51,793 bases of DNA from UBA1181 sp963626555 (GTDB taxonomy: Bacteria; Bacteroidota; Bacteroidia; Bacteroidales; Paludibacteraceae): positions 1-51,793 of the forward strand of contig CAVFXQ010000018.1 in assembly GCA_963626555.1 (NCBI GenBank), given 5' to 3'. Made by a program: the position numbers and the translations under genes. How positions within the stretch are numbered: the first letter of the stretch is position 1; every line of letters starts with the position of its first letter. Of this stretch, positions 24,127-33,583 are shown piece by piece. Below the pieces are notes generated by a model that did no database searches, was not told the origin of the DNA, and saw only the letters and a list, made by a program, of their open reading frames with translations.

Positions 24127-27100
24127 ATGATATATCACAAGTTAATTATTCACAATATTGCATCAATTGAACATGCAGAATTAGACTTTGAAAATGGACC
24201 ACTTTATGACAACGACATTTTTTTAATCACAGGAGAGACAGGAGTCGGCAAAAGCACAATTTTGGATGCGATATGTTTGGCTCTTTATAAAAATGCGCCT
24301 CGATTGGAAGCCTCTCCCAGTACGAAGTTTGATGATGATTCCTTATCGGGAGGAAAGAAAGATGTTGCTTTGAACGATGCTCGTTTGTTGATGAGGCGAG
24401 GCACTGATGAAGCATCGGCAATTTTGGATTTTGAAGGCAATGATGGTAAAAACTATCGAGCAGAGTGGTCGGTGAAACGAAAGGGCCGTAATGCCAAAGG
24501 TTTGCATGAAGTTAAAAGATGTCTGTATGATTCTGAAGGAAATGCAATAACCGAGAAATCAACAGAGTTTAATAACTACATAGAAAAGTTAGTAGGCTTG
24601 GATTACAAAGAATTTTGTCGTACTTCGATGTTGGCTCAAGGTGAGTTTACGGAATTCCTAAAAGCAAATGATGATCAAAAGGCTTCGATTTTGGAGAAAA
24701 TGACCTCGTCGGAGATTTACTCGAAGATTGGTGCTAAAATTTACAACAAAACGCAAGAGGCTGAAGGTGTTGTGAAAACGTTGGATATCACGGCAAAGGC
24801 ACAGCAACTTTTAGAACCGCAACAAATTGAAGAGAAAAATAATCGTCTGCAAGAGATAAAGAAAAATGTAATTGCTCTGTCTGAAGAACAAAAAGCGGTT
24901 TCAACGAAGAAAAAGTGGATTGAAGATCTTAAAATACAACAAGAAGAAAAAACCAAAATAGAGAAAAACTTGCAGGAACGAACCCAGTATTCGGAGAGCG
25001 ATGAAGTAGAAAGAGAGCGTCGCTCCTTGAAAGCGTGGAATGATACTTCAGAGATTCGAACAGTCTACACTTCCTTGAAGGAAGATCAAGAGAAATTTGA
25101 TAATAACAAGAAAGAAAAAATTAAACTTCAGAAAAAAGCTGTTGAAATTTTCGGTGGAATCGAATTTTTCAAGAGAAATCTATCTGAGCAAGAGATGATA
25201 TCTAAATTGCTAAAAGCAGTTTTGGAGTCGCAAGCGTCGCTTGTGCCTATGTATGAGCAAAGTCAGACAATTATTGCTGACTTGAAGACATTGTCTGAGA
25301 AACAAACAAAAATAACTCGGAACAATAAACAATCTGCAGATCTTGACAAACAGTACAAAACTTTTGAAGTGGATGTTGAAGCTCAGAAAAAAGATTATTC
25401 TGTAATTGAAACTAAAATAAAGGAGATAGAAGGGAACATTCAACAGAAACAGAATGAAAAAACTGCGATGAAAGCGGAAGAAATTCAAGCATCGCAAAGG
25501 AAGTTGAATGAAATAGCGTCACTCGTTAAGGATACTCAACGAGCTGTTTCTGAATGTCTCAAACAGAAGAAAACATACGATGGGAAGGAGGAAGATCTTC
25601 AAAAAGTAGAGAAGGAAGAGCGACGTTTTTATGAGACAGTGTCTATTTTAGAAAAACAAAAAGTTGAGGCAGAGTCAGCCTATAACCTCCAAAAGGAATT
25701 GTACGAGAAAGCCCAAATGAAAGTGGGCGATGTGGTAAAGCAACTGCGACATAACCTAAAGTCTGGTGATGCTTGCCCTGTCTGTGGACAGATAATCGAC
25801 CGAGAATTAAGCGATGAACATTTTGAATCACTTTTAGCTCCTGTCAAAGCAGAATTAGAAAAGACGGAGAGATCCAAAAAAGCGGTTGAAGAAAATTTGC
25901 AGAAAGCAAAGGTGGATTGGCAAACGGCACAAAATCATATAAAAGGCTTGCGAAAAGAAGTGGAGGATTTGACTGCTAATATTCAGGTGGAGCAGAAAAA
26001 GTGTGATGATTATTTGCAAAAATTAGGTTTGCAATGGTCGGATGAGATTCAGTCTGTGCTTGAAAAAACATTAGAAACAATTCAAAATGAAAAACAGACT
26101 GTGGAAGCTCGGTGGTCGAAGGTAACCGAGTTGTCAAACCAACTGGATGTATTACAGAAAGAGAAGGACGAGCAAATAAAAAAACGTGATGAAATGCAGA
26201 AAAATCTGCAAGAGTTGCGAGAGAAAATTTTAACAGCGAAAAACGGCATTGACAATCTAAAGCAAGATACAAACAATCTTCAAGCGGAGGTGAAAAATTT
26301 GCAGTTGCAACTCACTTCTTTCATTCTTTATAAAGATTATGATTGGCAGTCTGATTTAAAGTATACAATAGCTCGCCTCACGTCTGACGCAAACAAGTAC
26401 AAGGAGGATAAGGATGCTCTTCAGAATTTAGAAAATGATATTCAAAATGCCCAAAAAGATTTGGCTCGTTTGAATGAAAGCTTGAAAGCATTTTCTTTAG
26501 AGAACATAAGTGTTGTTCCGAAGGAGATAGAAAACTTGTCGGATGCAGTTGGAAAATTGAGTGAGAAACGCATTCAGTTGGAGGCGGATGCGCAACATTT
26601 ATCTGGTGAAATCGAAATAAAGAAGAAAAAATTAGAAGAGTTTCTGTCTGCCAATAAGGAGATAAATGAGGAACTTTTAGAAAAACTGGTGCGTTGGACT
26701 GGTGCAGAGGAGACTCGAAAGAAATTAGAGGCTCTCAAGTCGGAATTTGATAAATTAGAAGGTCGGTTAACGGGTGTTGCAAAGAATTTGGTAGAGTTGG
26801 AGAAGAAGAAACCAGAAGGATTAACGGAGAGTGATAATGTAGATTCTCTTGGTGAACGTAATCAAAAAATCATTGATGAAATCGCAAATTTAAATAAAGA
26901 GTCGGGCGAGATTTCTGCAGCACTGACTGAAAACGAAAGGAAGAAATCAGTGTATGAGGAGGCAATAAATCAGTTGGAAGGGGCAAGGAAGAACCATAAC
27001 AACTGGAAACGGTTGGCAGACATGTTTGGCACAAAGGAAGGTGCTCGTTTCAAAGTGATCGCTCAAAGTTATATGTTGCAAAACTTGTTAGAGGCAGCCA

Positions 27101-27501
27101 ATGGCTATCTGAAGACGTTGACGGATAGATATGAACTCTTTTGTCAGTTGGGGTCTTTTGCCATTTTGGTAGAGGACAAATACAGGGGAGGAGAGCCTCG
27201 TCCTGCTTCTACATTGTCTGGAGGAGAGAGTTTTATCGTGTCGCTTGCTCTTGCATTGGGTTTGTCTCGTTTAGCGGGTGCGACGGTAACCTCCAACATC
27301 ATCTTCATCGACGAGGGTTTTGGAACTTTGAGTTCGGATGCTCTTGAACCTGTGATGAAGACCTTGCAAAATCTTTCACAGCAGAACGGGAAAAAAGTGG
27401 GTATCATCTCGCACGTTGAGCAGTTGAAGGAGCAGATTAAGACACAGATTAGAGTAACTCGTCAGTTGGATTGGATGCCGAGCGAAGTAACGGTGGTGTA
27501 A
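24127..27501 (+). CDS. sbcC: Exonuclease subunit SbcC
   Basis: The 1124-residue ATPase arm of SbcCD. Walker A is GETGVGKSTILDAI near residues 37-50. Long coiled coils run from about 220 to 545 and from 570 to 900, separated by the zinc-hook motif CPVCG near residue 550. The C-terminal lobe has the signature LSGGESFIVSLALALGLS and Walker B NIIFIDEGFG. These place it firmly in the Rad50/SbcC family. It is transcribed with sbcD and converges on dgt with only 27 bases between stops and no evident terminator. Confidence 0.95.
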   Translation: MIYHKLIIHNIASIEHAELDFENGPLYDNDIFLITGETGVGKSTILDAICLALYKNAPRLEASPSTKFDDDSLSGGKKDVALNDARLLMRRGTDEASAILDFEGNDGKNYRAEWSVKRKGRNAKGLHEVKRCLYDSEGNAITEKSTEFNNYIEKLVGLDYKEFCRTSMLAQGEFTEFLKANDDQKASILEKMTSSEIYSKIGAKIYNKTQEAEGVVKTLDITAKAQQLLEPQQIEEKNNRLQEIKKNVIALSEEQKAVSTKKKWIEDLKIQQEEKTKIEKNLQERTQYSESDEVERERRSLKAWNDTSEIRTVYTSLKEDQEKFDNNKKEKIKLQKKAVEIFGGIEFFKRNLSEQEMISKLLKAVLESQASLVPMYEQSQTIIADLKTLSEKQTKITRNNKQSADLDKQYKTFEVDVEAQKKDYSVIETKIKEIEGNIQQKQNEKTAMKAEEIQASQRKLNEIASLVKDTQRAVSECLKQKKTYDGKEEDLQKVEKEERRFYETVSILEKQKVEAESAYNLQKELYEKAQMKVGDVVKQLRHNLKSGDACPVCGQIIDRELSDEHFESLLAPVKAELEKTERSKKAVEENLQKAKVDWQTAQNHIKGLRKEVEDLTANIQVEQKKCDDYLQKLGLQWSDEIQSVLEKTLETIQNEKQTVEARWSKVTELSNQLDVLQKEKDEQIKKRDEMQKNLQELREKILTAKNGIDNLKQDTNNLQAEVKNLQLQLTSFILYKDYDWQSDLKYTIARLTSDANKYKEDKDALQNLENDIQNAQKDLARLNESLKAFSLENISVVPKEIENLSDAVGKLSEKRIQLEADAQHLSGEIEIKKKKLEEFLSANKEINEELLEKLVRWTGAEETRKKLEALKSEFDKLEGRLTGVAKNLVELEKKKPEGLTESDNVDSLGERNQKIIDEIANLNKESGEISAALTENERKKSVYEEAINQLEGARKNHNNWKRLADMFGTKEGARFKVIAQSYMLQNLLEAANGYLKTLTDRYELFCQLGSFAILVEDKYRGGEPRPASTLSGGESFIVSLALALGLSRLAGATVTSNIIFIDEGFGTLSSDALEPVMKTLQNLSQQNGKKVGIISHVEQLKEQIKTQIRVTRQLDWMPSEVTVV

Positions 27502-27528
27502 TTTTTGTTTTGTGCGAGAATAGGAGTA

Positions 27529-28860
27529 TCAGAGTGTTGGCAAACTCATACCTGTTAATTTTTGGTAAAGGTCTAATGCGTAAATGTCTGTCATTCCAGA
27601 TATATAGTCTAGTACAGCGATAATCTTCTTATAGGGGTCGCTATGGCTGATTTCATACTGGTTAGGAATTCGTGCTAGTAAAAGTTTTGAGTAGGCTTCA
27701 TTCGGACTGAAAGCGGCATTGATGGATTTCTCTATCAATGTGTAGATGATGTTGTAACCCGCAATCTCCACGTCAACCACGTCTTTTGAGTGGTATATTT
27801 TCTTCTGCGAAATGTCTTGACAATTTCGATAGGCCTGGCGCACGCTTGGATTAGTCTTGTCAATGAGTGTCGACTCAAATGTGCCTGCCATGATTGTTTC
27901 TTCATTGTCGGCAAATGCTTGTGCGCATTCTTCCACTAATTTGCCAATTACGATAGAACGAAGATAAGCCACTTGTTCATTTTCGTCTAAAATATGTGAT
28001 AGATGTTGGTGTTTTTTCTGTTGTTGCTCTTCGCTGAAATAGTTGAGCAATAAAGACTTACATTCAACAGAACCGATGAGTTTCATCTTATGAGCATCCT
28101 CAATGTCCATGATTTCATAGCAAATATCATCTGCTGCTTCAACAAGGTAGACGAGTGGATGTCGTGCGTATTTGTAGTCGCCCAGCCGTGCGATGCCTAA
28201 ATCGTCTGCAATCTTTACGAAGTCATCTTTTTCCGACTGAAAAAAACCAAATTTTTTCTTTTGACAGTCAACATAGTCTGATTTGTATGGGTATTTTACG
28301 ATAGCGGCAATAGTCGAATAAGTGAGGACGAATCCCCCTTTGCGCCTGCCGTTAAATTGATGTGTCAGAAGTCGGAATGCATTCGCATTACCTTCAAAGT
28401 TGATTATGTCATTCCATTGACTATCTGTTAGTTGATATCGTTCTTTCAATTCTTTTCCTTTCCCTTCTGAGAAATAGGAAGAGATGGCAGTCTCGCCAGA
28501 ATGACCGAAAGGAGGGTTTCCCATATCGTGGGCTAAGCAGGCAGCGGAGACGATGTCGCCAATTTGAAAGATGCTTGGGTCTAAGTTTGTGCCGTATTTG
28601 CTTTGTAGAAGGGTGACAACACGGTTACCTAAAGAACGACCCACGCAGGAGACTTCCAGACTGTGTGTCAAGCGGTTGTGAACGAAGATGTTGCCTGGAA
28701 GAGGAAAAACTTGTGTCTTGTTCTGCATTCGTCGAAAAGGAGCAGAAAAAATCAGACGGTCATAGTCGCGTTGAAATTCCGTGCGATCTTGACGACGAGA
28801 GTCGTGGTAGTCTTCCAAACCAAAACGTTTGGTTGAAATGAGTTTATCCCATTGCATCAT
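27529..28860 (-). CDS. dgt: Deoxyguanosinetriphosphate triphosphohydrolase-like protein
   Basis: An HD-domain enzyme that splits dNTPs into nucleoside and triphosphate. The start is chosen at 28860 (MMQWDKL; 28857 is equally possible) because a consensus -7 element lies at 28884-28877, inside the longer reading from 28890. Motifs: RRQDRTEFQRDYDRLIFSAPFRRM, NRLTHSLEVS, and the HD pair AACLAHDMGNPPFGHSGE. Later motifs ADDICYEIMDIEDA also fit. About 443 residues, normal for the family. Substrate preference is not deducible. Confidence 0.9.
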   Translation of the reverse strand: MMQWDKLISTKRFGLEDYHDSRRQDRTEFQRDYDRLIFSAPFRRMQNKTQVFPLPGNIFVHNRLTHSLEVSCVGRSLGNRVVTLLQSKYGTNLDPSIFQIGDIVSAACLAHDMGNPPFGHSGETAISSYFSEGKGKELKERYQLTDSQWNDIINFEGNANAFRLLTHQFNGRRKGGFVLTYSTIAAIVKYPYKSDYVDCQKKKFGFFQSEKDDFVKIADDLGIARLGDYKYARHPLVYLVEAADDICYEIMDIEDAHKMKLIGSVECKSLLLNYFSEEQQQKKHQHLSHILDENEQVAYLRSIVIGKLVEECAQAFADNEETIMAGTFESTLIDKTNPSVRQAYRNCQDISQKKIYHSKDVVDVEIAGYNIIYTLIEKSINAAFSPNEAYSKLLLARIPNQYEISHSDPYKKIIAVLDYISGMTDIYALDLYQKLTGMSLPTL

Positions 28861-28876
28861 AACGAAAATCTTTTTA

Positions 28877-28884
28877 CAAAGATA
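28877..28884 (-). promoter_or_regulatory. -7 element of dgt
   Basis: TATCTTTG on the minus strand, 17-20 bases upstream of the tandem ATG codons at 28857-28860; no good -33 is visible. Confidence 0.5.
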
Positions 28885-29019
28885 GAACAAAAATTAATGA
28901 AAAAGGAGTTGGAAAGGGATAGCGGAGATATGAGAAAATAGTCGAGGTGTAGGCTCGGTCATTTATAGTATATCTAACGGAAAAATGCTAAATTAGCAGT
29001 CTCAAAATTCTTGAATAGA

Positions 29020-30456
29020 ATGGACGAAAATATAGTAGACAAGGTAACCCAAGGCGAGTATAAATATGGCTTTGTTACCGATATTAAAACAGAGATTATC
29101 CAGAAAGGTATTTCTGAAGAGATTGTGCGACTAATTTCTCAGAAAAAGGAAGAGCCAGAGTGGCTACTTGACTTTCGATTAAAGTCCTATCGACATTGGT
29201 TGACGTTAGAACAACCCTCTTGGGCTCATTTGACTATTCCTCCGATTGATTATCAAGATATTTATTATTATGCTGCACCTAAAACCGCTGCACCTAATAG
29301 TCTTGACGAGGTAGACCCTGAGTTGATAAAGACTTTTGATAAGTTGGGTATTCCTTTGGAGGAGCGTAAGCATCTGTCGGGTATGGCCGTTGATGCTGTA
29401 ATGGATAGCGTTTCTGTGAAGACTACCTACAAGGAGAATTTGGCTGAATTGGGCATCATTTTTTGTTCGATTAGCGAGGCTGTCAAGAATTATCCAGATC
29501 TGGTAAAAAAATACTTAGGTACAGTTGTCTCATACACAGACAATTTTTTCGCCTCCCTCAATTCTGCAGTCTTTAGTGATGGCTCATTTATCTACATACC
29601 GAAAGGTGTACGTTGCCCGATGGAGCTCTCCACCTATTTCCGTATCAACGCTGCTAATACGGGACAATTTGAACGCACTTTAATTGTTGCAGATGATGAT
29701 AGTTATGTATCATATCTTGAGGGTTGTACAGCCCCGATGCGTGATGAAAACCAGCTACACGCTGCGATAGTTGAAATCTATGTACACGACCGTGCTGAAG
29801 TGAAATATTCAACGGTGCAAAATTGGTATCCTGGGGATAAGAATGGGAAAGGTGGTATTTACAACTTTGTAACAAAAAGGGCATTATGTAGAGGAGTTAA
29901 TTCAAAAGTCTCGTGGACACAAGTGGAGACAGGTTCTGCCATTACTTGGAAATATCCAAGTTGTGTGTTGATGGGTGATAATTCTGTTGGTGAGTTCTAT
30001 TCTGTTGCGGTGACAAATAACTATCAGCAAGCCGATACGGGAACGAAAATGATTCATTTAGGCAAGAATACAAGGAGTCATATCGTGTCGAAGGGCATTT
30101 CTGCGGGATTCAGCCAAAATAGTTATCGTGGATTGGTGAAGGTTTCTAAGAATGCTAATGGCGCTCGTAATTACTCACAGTGTGATAGTCTGCTGTTGGG
30201 TGACAAATGTGGTGCACATACCTTCCCATACATGGATATCCAAAATGATAGTGCGATTGTTGAACATGAAGCAACGACATCCAAAATCAGTGAAGATCAA
30301 ATTTTCTATTGTAATCAACGAGGAATTAAAAATGAGGATGCGGTAGGATTGATAGTCAATGGTTATGCCAAGGAGGTAATAAACAAGTTGCCTATGGAGT
30401 TCGCTGTAGAGGCTCAGAAATTATTACAGGTTTCGCTCGAAGGGTCAGTCGGGTAG
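29020..30456 (+). CDS. sufB: Fe-S cluster assembly protein SufB
   Basis: A 478-residue scaffold subunit of the SufBCD complex. The ATG at 29020 (MDENIVDKVTQGEYKYGF) is preferred to the upstream in-frame TTG at 29011. Family motifs: FRLKSYRHWL near 50, YIPKGVRCPMELSTYFRIN, the cysteine-containing YLEGCTAPM, and near the C-terminus QCDSLLLGDKCGAHTFPY and VEHEATTSKISEDQIFY. It starts the operon sufB-sufC-sufD. No consensus promoter could be identified in the 160 bases upstream. Confidence 0.96.
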   Translation: MDENIVDKVTQGEYKYGFVTDIKTEIIQKGISEEIVRLISQKKEEPEWLLDFRLKSYRHWLTLEQPSWAHLTIPPIDYQDIYYYAAPKTAAPNSLDEVDPELIKTFDKLGIPLEERKHLSGMAVDAVMDSVSVKTTYKENLAELGIIFCSISEAVKNYPDLVKKYLGTVVSYTDNFFASLNSAVFSDGSFIYIPKGVRCPMELSTYFRINAANTGQFERTLIVADDDSYVSYLEGCTAPMRDENQLHAAIVEIYVHDRAEVKYSTVQNWYPGDKNGKGGIYNFVTKRALCRGVNSKVSWTQVETGSAITWKYPSCVLMGDNSVGEFYSVAVTNNYQQADTGTKMIHLGKNTRSHIVSKGISAGFSQNSYRGLVKVSKNANGARNYSQCDSLLLGDKCGAHTFPYMDIQNDSAIVEHEATTSKISEDQIFYCNQRGIKNEDAVGLIVNGYAKEVINKLPMEFAVEAQKLLQVSLEGSVG

Positions 30457-30497
30457 AAACTCCTTATATATTCATCTAATTTAAGGATAACAGTGTC

Positions 30498-31250
30498 ATG
30501 TTAGAGATAAAGAATTTACATGCTTCCATTAATGGAAAAGAGATATTAAAAGGAATAAACCTTTCAATCAAAGCGGGTGAAGTGCATGCAATTATGGGCC
30601 CGAATGGGTCAGGCAAGAGTACATTGTCATCTGTGCTTTCGGGACATCCAGCCTATGAAGTAACGGATGGAGAGGTGACATTCAATGGTAAGAACTTGTT
30701 GGAGATGACACCTGAGGCTCGCTCGTGTGAAGGTTTATTCATGAGTTTTCAATACCCAGTTGAAATACCGGGTGTCAGCATGGTGAACTTTATGCGTACT
30801 GCAGTTAATGAACATAGAAAGTATAGAGGTGAAGAACCATTGACTGCTGCTGAGTTCTTGAAGATGATGCGAGAGAAGAAAGAGTTGGTGGAGTTGGATA
30901 GCAAATTGGCAAATCGCTCTGTCAATGAGGGCTTCTCGGGGGGAGAGAAAAAGAGGAATGAGATTTTCCAAATGGCGATGTTGAACCCGAAGTTGGCGAT
31001 TTTAGACGAGACGGATAGTGGGTTGGATATTGATGCATTAAGGATTGTCGCAAATGGTGTGAATAAACTTAAAACACCAGAGAATGCGAGTATTGTCATC
31101 ACGCATTATCAACGTTTGTTAGACTATATCGTTCCTGATTATGTGCATGTGCTATACAAGGGAAGAATTGTGAAATCTGCAGGAAAGGAGTTAGCATTGG
31201 AGCTGGAAGAGAAAGGTTACGATTGGATTAAGAAAGAACTCGGAGAGTAG
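30498..31250 (+). CDS. sufC: Fe-S cluster assembly ATPase SufC
   Basis: A 250-residue ABC-type ATPase that drives the SufBCD complex. Walker A MGPNGSGKSTLS near residues 34-45, SufC-specific FMSFQYPVEIPGVS near 77-90, signature FSGGEKKRNEIFQ near 150-162 and Walker B LAILDETDSGLD. The signature uses EKKRNE as in other SufC proteins. It lies 41 bases after sufB and 27 before sufD. Confidence 0.96.
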   Translation: MLEIKNLHASINGKEILKGINLSIKAGEVHAIMGPNGSGKSTLSSVLSGHPAYEVTDGEVTFNGKNLLEMTPEARSCEGLFMSFQYPVEIPGVSMVNFMRTAVNEHRKYRGEEPLTAAEFLKMMREKKELVELDSKLANRSVNEGFSGGEKKRNEIFQMAMLNPKLAILDETDSGLDIDALRIVANGVNKLKTPENASIVITHYQRLLDYIVPDYVHVLYKGRIVKSAGKELALELEEKGYDWIKKELGE

Positions 31251-31277
31251 TTTTTCAAAGAGAAAGTGTATAGAGGA

Positions 31278-32657
31278 ATGTTGCAAAAAGTTGTGTCTAT
31301 GGCAGTTGATATAGAAGAACCATATAAGAAAATATTCTGCGACTATCAAAATGTCTTGTGTGGAAAAAGTACGGATGTCTTGAATAGTCAACGTGAAAAA
31401 GCATACGAATTGTTTGATAAGATAGGATTCCCAACTATCAAAACAGAAGCCTACAGACACACCAATTTGCGTGAGGCTTTGTCTGTTGATTATGGAATGA
31501 ATGTCAATCGTGTGAATCCTGTTGTAAACTCAAATGATTTGTTCAAATGTCAAGTACAAGGTATCAACTCGTATGTTTTTTTTGTTGTCAATGATACGTT
31601 CTATTGTCCAGATGAAAACTTGGAAGATTTGGAAGAACTTCGTTCTATGGGTGTATTGGTGGGAAGTCTGGCAGAGTATGCGAAAAACGAACCTGAAAAG
31701 GTGGCAAAATACTATAATAAGCAAGAACTGAAGAAAGATCCATACGTTGCATTCAATACGATGTTCGCACAAGATGGTTTCTTCATGTATGTGCCAAAAA
31801 ATGTGAAGTTGCCTCGTCCAGTTCAGCTTATTTCCGTAATGTATGCTAATAGTCCGCTGATGGCGAATGAGCGAGATTTGATAGTTTTGGAAGAGGGTGC
31901 ACAAGCTCAACTGCTTGTTTGCTCACATGTAGTTGGAGAGACAAACACTTTTTCTAATCGAGTAACGGAAGTGTATGTAGGGGAGAATGCGACTTACGAC
32001 CATTATAAATTAGAAGGGACAAACATGCGTACAATTTCTGTAGGTTCTGTATACGTTCGTCAAGAAGCTAATTCAAATGTTTTGCTCAATGACATTACTT
32101 TGCAGAATGGAATTACCAGAAATAATGTCGTAATGGATTTAGAAGGAGAAGGGTGTGAAACTCAACTTTGTGGTATGGCGGTAACTGACAGAAAAGAACA
32201 CATTGACAATTTTACTATACTCAATCATAATAAGCCTAAATGTAAGAGTAGCGAAATGTATAAATATGTGTTGGATGGCGAGTCTACAGGTGTTTTCTCA
32301 GGAAGAATTTATGTGGAACCAGGCGCACAGAAAACAGAAGCCTATCAGGTGAATAGAAACGTTTGTTTAAAGCCAACAGCAAGAATGTTCACGCAACCAC
32401 AATTGGAGATTTATGCTGATGATGTGAAGTGTAGTCATGGAGCGTCGACAGGTGTGATGGACGATAATGCGATGTTCTATTTACGGTCAAGAGGAATCCC
32501 AGAGGCAGAGGCGAAGATGTTGCTGATGTATGCTTTTGTCAATGATGTTGTTGAGAATGTAAGGATTGATGCGGTTAAGGAGAAAGTTAAACAATTAGTG
32601 GAGATGCGTTTTAGAGGAGAACTCTCAAAATGTTCGGGGTGCTCGGTTTGTAAATAA
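31278..32657 (+). CDS. sufD: Fe-S cluster assembly protein SufD
   Basis: The SufD partner of SufB. Motifs: FPTIKTEAYRHTNLREAL near the N-terminus, a beta-helix core (DHYKLEGTNMRTISVGSVYV), VFSGRIYVEPGAQKTEAYQ, and CSHGASTGVMDDNAMFYLRSRGIPEAEA. The start is uncertain: ATG at 31278 (MLQKVVSMAVD) or 31299 (MAVDIEEPYKK); a GTG at 31266 is less likely. The C-terminus ends in a cysteine cluster, CSGCSVCK. No sufS or sufE gene follows, unlike many Bacteroidota suf operons. Confidence 0.94.
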   Translation: MLQKVVSMAVDIEEPYKKIFCDYQNVLCGKSTDVLNSQREKAYELFDKIGFPTIKTEAYRHTNLREALSVDYGMNVNRVNPVVNSNDLFKCQVQGINSYVFFVVNDTFYCPDENLEDLEELRSMGVLVGSLAEYAKNEPEKVAKYYNKQELKKDPYVAFNTMFAQDGFFMYVPKNVKLPRPVQLISVMYANSPLMANERDLIVLEEGAQAQLLVCSHVVGETNTFSNRVTEVYVGENATYDHYKLEGTNMRTISVGSVYVRQEANSNVLLNDITLQNGITRNNVVMDLEGEGCETQLCGMAVTDRKEHIDNFTILNHNKPKCKSSEMYKYVLDGESTGVFSGRIYVEPGAQKTEAYQVNRNVCLKPTARMFTQPQLEIYADDVKCSHGASTGVMDDNAMFYLRSRGIPEAEAKMLLMYAFVNDVVENVRIDAVKEKVKQLVEMRFRGELSKCSGCSVCK

Positions 32658-32669
32658 AAAATATAGTAG

Positions 32670-32702
32670 AGGTGATGTCGTTGAGGTTCAATGGTGTCAC
32701 CT
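32670..32702 (+). terminator. Terminator of sufBCD
   Basis: A 15-bp stem (32670-32684 with 32688-32702, several G-U pairs) 12 bases after the sufD stop, followed by TTTGCTTTG. Confidence 0.75.
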
Positions 32703-32968
32703 TTTGCTTTGATAGAGCAAGGAAAAATAAAACAAAAAAATAGGTGATTAGTAAAAATAAAACAACTCAAATAGTAGAAAAAAGAAAAAATCAATGTGTT
32801 TAATGTAAAAATTATGGTTCATTTGAATAAAAATGTCTTGTTTGAGTTAAAATATATGAAATTTTTGTATTTATTGTTTGCAATATTTTTTTGTTTTGCC
32901 CGATAAATGTATATTTGATTTTATTAATTGTTTTAAAGAAAAAAGTAAGAAAAATAAAGTATAAAAGT
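32703..32968. other. AT-rich intergenic region upstream of the Crp/Fnr pair
   Basis: No gene is seen. A -7 element TATATTTG lies at 32910-32917, with TTTG at 32890-32893 (a short 16-base spacer), about 50 bases before the first regulator. AACTCAAA near 32762 and TTTGAGTT near 32840 form a widely spaced inverted repeat that could be a regulator site; this is weak. Confidence 0.45.
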
Positions 32969-33559
32969 ATGGAGAACGGGTTTTATGAGCGTATTTGCAG
33001 AAGCTTTGGCGAAGACGCAAAAAGTCTAAGTCTTTCGGATGAATCCGCTAAGTTGTTAAATTCGAAGACTCGTGTGATTCAATTAAACAAAGGGGAATAT
33101 CTTCAGTTGGAAGGCGATGTTAGTCGTTTCATCGGAGTTGTAGATACTGGGTTGGTAAGAATTTTCTATCGTAAGGCAGGCGAGGAGTATACTGAGTTTT
33201 TGGCGAGCGAAGATGAGTTGTTCTACGATTGTGAGAGTTATTTTCGTCAGTGTCCGAGTCGTCGTTATATTCAGATGTTAGAGCCTTCTGTGCTTTATCT
33301 CTGCACGAAGAGTGATTTTGATACTTTGTGTAGGGAGAACAAAGAAATACGAGTTTTCTACAGAAACCTAACTGAGCAGTTGCTCAGGAAAATGAAGCAG
33401 AAGACTTTAAATTGCCTGTTTGAACAGGCAAAGACACGCTACGAGAATCTCATTGAGCAAAATTCAGAGTATGTTTTACGGGTGCCATCGATTTTCATTG
33501 CATCTTATTTGGGGGTAACGCCAGAAACATTGAGCAGAATACGTGCTAAGGTAAAGTGA
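32969..33559 (+). CDS. Crp/Fnr family transcription regulator (first of a tandem pair)
   Basis: The start is the ATG at 32969 (MENGFYERICRSFG); the longer reading from 32891 overlaps the promoter. The 196-residue protein has a cyclic-nucleotide-binding-type beta-roll (KGEYLQLEGDVSRFIGVVDTGLVRIFY, LEPSVLYLCTKSDF), a dimer helix (about 125-160), and a C-terminal helix-turn-helix FIASYLGVTPETLSRIRAK that ends right at the recognition helix. The phosphate-cassette residues of cAMP-binding Crp and the N-terminal cysteine cluster of Fnr are not visible, so the signal is unknown. A homologous gene follows 24 bases downstream. Confidence 0.85.
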   Translation: MENGFYERICRSFGEDAKSLSLSDESAKLLNSKTRVIQLNKGEYLQLEGDVSRFIGVVDTGLVRIFYRKAGEEYTEFLASEDELFYDCESYFRQCPSRRYIQMLEPSVLYLCTKSDFDTLCRENKEIRVFYRNLTEQLLRKMKQKTLNCLFEQAKTRYENLIEQNSEYVLRVPSIFIASYLGVTPETLSRIRAKVK

Positions 33560-33583
33560 TTTGTTAACTGTTAGTTTGTTTTT

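Noticed and set aside
29011..29019. TTG start for sufB
   Set aside because: The ATG nine bases downstream gives the family-typical N-terminus.
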